Shown piece after piece: positions 5,874-9,947 of a stretch of 9,947 nucleotides of DNA; positions within the stretch are counted from its first letter, which is position 1; every line of letters starts with the position of its first letter. Location: positions 1 through 9,947 of the forward strand of contig CAMNHX010000022.1 of the NCBI GenBank assembly GCA_946539945.1, in the 5' to 3' direction. The notes below the pieces were generated by a model. The model was not told the origin of the DNA. It ran no database searches and was given only the letters and a program-made list of their open reading frames with translations. The position numbers were made by a program, and so were the translations under genes. This stretch comes from an uncultured Desulfobulbus sp. Its GTDB lineage: Bacteria; Desulfobacterota; Desulfobulbia; Desulfobulbales; Desulfobulbaceae.

Positions 5874-7153
5874 TGGACGACAGCGGTAAAGAGAAGGAAC
5901 TGAACCGGATCTGTTCCTTTTGCGGGAAGAACCGTAACGAGGTCAGGCATCTGATTGCCGGCACAGACCCCAATGCGGGCACAGGGGTCTGCATTTGCGA
6001 CGAATGCGTGGCTGTCTGCAAGACCATTATTGAGGGCGATTTGGATGTGCCTGAACAGGAAGAGGGGGCATCAGACAAGCCTCGGCTGACTCCACACCAG
6101 ATCAAGGCCGAGCTGGACGCCTACGTTGTTGGCCAGGACCAGGCCAAGCGGGTTCTGGCTGTGGCGGTGTACAACCATTACAAGCGCATCAGCGCCAAAA
6201 AGGACCCGGGCGGCGTGGAGCTGCACAAGTCCAACGTGGTGCTGATCGGCCCCACGGGCAGCGGCAAAACGCTTCTGGCCCAGACCCTTGCCCGCCTCCT
6301 GGATGTGCCCTTCACCATTGCCGACGCCACCACGCTCACCGAGGCCGGCTATGTGGGCGAAGACGTGGAAAGCATCCTCACCAGTCTGCTCCTGCGGGTG
6401 GACTACGACGTGCAAAAGGCTGAACGCGGCATCATCTATATCGATGAAATCGACAAGATCGCACGCAAGTCCGACTCGCCTTCCATTACCCGGGACGTGT
6501 CTGGTGAAGGCGTACAGCAGGCGCTCTTGAAGATGATTGAAGGCACGGTTGCCTCGGTTTCCCGGCAGGGCGGTCGCAAACATCCCAAGGAAGAGCTGGT
6601 ACGCATTGACACTTCAAACATCCTCTTTATTGTGGGGGGAGCCTTTGTAGGACTGGAGGACATCATCCGCCAGCGCACCGGCGTGAAGGCCATGGGCTTT
6701 GGGGCCAACGTGGTCAGCCAGAAGGAGCGCAGTTTTGGCGAGTTGCTGGCCGAGATCCAGCCGGAAGACCTGCTGCAGTTTGGCCTGATTCCTGAACTGG
6801 TAGGTCGCCTGCCGGTGATCGCAGGCTTGCAGGAGCTGTCTGAAGACGATCTGGTGCGCATCCTGAAAGAACCGAAAAACGCGCTCATCAAGCAGTATCA
6901 GTACCTCTTTGCGCTGGAGAACGTGCAGCTGCACTTCACGGAAAGCGCCTGCCGGGCCATTGCGCAAAAGGCCATTGCGCGCAAGTCTGGCGCACGCGGA
7001 CTGCGTTCGGTCATGGAAGAACGGATGCTGGACGTGATGTATGACCTGCCCTCCATTGAAGGAGTCAGCGAGTGTGTCATTAACGAACAGGTGATTGCAG
7101 GCGGCGAAAAGCCGGTCTTGCTGTACAAGGATCAAAACGAAAACAGGGGGTAA
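5873..7153 (+). CDS. clpX: ATP-dependent Clp protease ATP-binding subunit ClpX
   Basis: ClpX is a hexameric AAA+ unfoldase that recognises substrates and threads them into ClpP. The protein has 426 residues. The N-terminal zinc-binding domain uses Cys14, Cys17, Cys42 and Cys45. The gap between the two CxxC pairs is about six residues longer than usual ([11 protein letters not shown] after LIAG), and Cys40 is an extra cysteine. Walker A is GPTGSGKT at 126-133 and Walker B IIYIDEID at 187-194. Pore loop GYVGED is at 159-164, the RKH loop at 235-237, and the sensor-2 region GARGLR at 373-378. The ClpP-docking tripeptide, usually IGF, is MGF at 274-276. The start overlaps the clpP stop by 1 nt, with AAGGAG at 5854-5859 somewhat far upstream, consistent with coupling. 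Confidence 0.98.
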   Translation: MDDSGKEKELNRICSFCGKNRNEVRHLIAGTDPNAGTGVCICDECVAVCKTIIEGDLDVPEQEEGASDKPRLTPHQIKAELDAYVVGQDQAKRVLAVAVYNHYKRISAKKDPGGVELHKSNVVLIGPTGSGKTLLAQTLARLLDVPFTIADATTLTEAGYVGEDVESILTSLLLRVDYDVQKAERGIIYIDEIDKIARKSDSPSITRDVSGEGVQQALLKMIEGTVASVSRQGGRKHPKEELVRIDTSNILFIVGGAFVGLEDIIRQRTGVKAMGFGANVVSQKERSFGELLAEIQPEDLLQFGLIPELVGRLPVIAGLQELSEDDLVRILKEPKNALIKQYQYLFALENVQLHFTESACRAIAQKAIARKSGARGLRSVMEERMLDVMYDLPSIEGVSECVINEQVIAGGEKPVLLYKDQNENRG

Positions 7154-7159
7154 ACTGTC

Positions 7160-9577
<2,418 letters not shown>

Positions 9578-9583
9578 GCGCAC

Positions 9584-9621
9584 GCGCACTGTGGAGATTT
9601 GTGTTCAGGGATGCGCTTTTT
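9584..9621 (+). terminator. Possible intrinsic terminator after lon
   Basis: GCGCACTG (9584-9591) can pair with CAG and TGCGC (9606-9608 and 9612-9616) across a 3-nt bulge, leaving a 14-nt loop and followed by TTTTT (9617-9621). The stem is imperfect. The T-run lies directly before the -35 box of the next promoter and may instead help that promoter as an upstream element. Confidence 0.35.
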
Positions 9622-9623
9622 GC

Positions 9624-9652
9624 TTGACGCCATGCAGGCTTCCTGCTAAAGA
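9624..9652 (+). promoter_or_regulatory. Promoter of the tRNA-Val/tRNA-Asp cluster
   Basis: The -35 box TTGACG (9624-9629) is followed by a 17-bp spacer and TAAAGA (9647-9652), a weaker -10 box. The surrounding TTGCTTGACGCCA is identical to the tRNA-Leu promoter at 3693-3705. Transcription would start near 9659, about 17 nt before the first tRNA. Confidence 0.6.
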
Positions 9653-9675
9653 GACAGCCTCATCGTAATGATGAC

Positions 9676-9752
9676 GGGCGAATAGCTCAGTTGGTCAGAG
9701 TGTCGGCCTCACATGCCGAAGGTCACAGGTTCGAACCCTGTTCCGCCCACCA
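9676..9752 (+). tRNA. tRNA-Val (anticodon CAC)
   Basis: This is a 77-nt tRNA with an encoded CCA. The anticodon loop CTCACAT gives anticodon CAC, reading GUG. The T-arm ACAGG-TTCGAAC-CCTGT is perfect. The D-stem contains one G-U pair (G10-U25). The acceptor stem GGGCGAA/TCCGCCC has an A6-C67 mismatch, shared with the next tRNA. Confidence 0.96.
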
Positions 9753-9770
9753 GAACGATTTTGAAAGTGT

Positions 9771-9846
9771 GGGCGAATAGCTCAGTTGGGAGAGCATCGG
9801 CCTTACAAGCCGAGGGTCACAGGTTCGAACCCTGTTCCGCCCACCA
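9771..9846 (+). tRNA. tRNA-Val (anticodon UAC)
   Basis: This is a 76-nt tRNA with an encoded CCA. The anticodon loop CTTACAA gives UAC, reading GUA and other valine codons. It is nearly identical to the preceding tRNA-Val in the acceptor, D- and T-arms, which points to tandem duplication followed by anticodon change. It shows the same A6-C67 acceptor mismatch. It begins 18 nt after the end of the first copy. Confidence 0.97.
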
Positions 9847-9861
9847 CTTAATAATAGATGC

Positions 9862-9938
9862 GGGGTCGTAGTTCAGCCGGTTAGAACGCTGGCCTGTCAC
9901 GCCAGAGGTCGCGAGTTCGAGTCTCGTCGGCCCCGCCA
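9862..9938 (+). tRNA. tRNA-Asp (anticodon GUC)
   Basis: This is a 77-nt tRNA with an encoded CCA and discriminator G73, as expected for aspartate. The acceptor stem GGGGTCG pairs with CGGCCCC, including one U-G pair. The stem CTGGC/GCCAG encloses CTGTCAC with anticodon GTC. It lies 15 nt after tRNA-Val(UAC), so the three tRNAs are probably one transcript. Further tRNAs may follow beyond the window edge. Confidence 0.97.
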
Positions 9939-9947
9939 GTAAATTCA

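Overview
The window looks like a chromosomal stretch of a moderately GC-rich deltaproteobacterium, most likely of the Desulfovibrionales (sulfate reducers). This rests on the order tRNA-Leu, tig, clpP, clpX, lon, tRNA-Val/Asp cluster and on the protein sequences. It is an inference from memory of that lineage; no search was run.

Left part (1-3493, all minus strand). The first 16 codons of a gene enter at the left edge and resemble the N-terminus of MmeI-like (type IIG) DNA methyltransferases. Upstream of it lies ppk1 (polyphosphate kinase), and upstream of that an AraC-family regulator. Between ppk and the regulator is a 109-bp element with imperfect terminal inverted repeats bounded by CTAG on both sides, which looks like a MITE or a solo IS remnant.

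Centre (3494-3909). This is a divergent control region. Direct and inverted repeats precede the AraC gene. A strong sigma-70-type promoter drives tRNA-Leu(UAG) on the plus strand. Two GC-rich hairpins separate the tRNA from trigger factor.

Right part (3910-9577, plus strand). This is a tight protein-quality-control operon. Trigger factor folds nascent chains at the ribosome, ClpP and ClpX form the ATP-dependent ClpXP protease, and Lon is a second ATP-dependent protease. The gaps are 14 nt (tig-clpP), a 1-nt overlap (clpP-clpX) and 6 nt (clpX-lon), so the genes are probably co-transcribed and partly translationally coupled. A 9-bp perfect inverted repeat lies inside the 3' end of tig.

End (9578-9947). 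A possible terminator is followed by a promoter whose -35 region matches that of tRNA-Leu, then tRNA-Val(CAC), tRNA-Val(UAC) and tRNA-Asp(GUC).

Most of the window is conserved housekeeping sequence, and I see no convincing new multi-gene system. The points most worth a second look are the MITE-like element, the cut-off methyltransferase-like gene at the left edge, the unusual ClpX zinc finger, the acceptor-stem mismatch shared by both tRNA-Val genes, and the tRNA-hairpin-tig arrangement.
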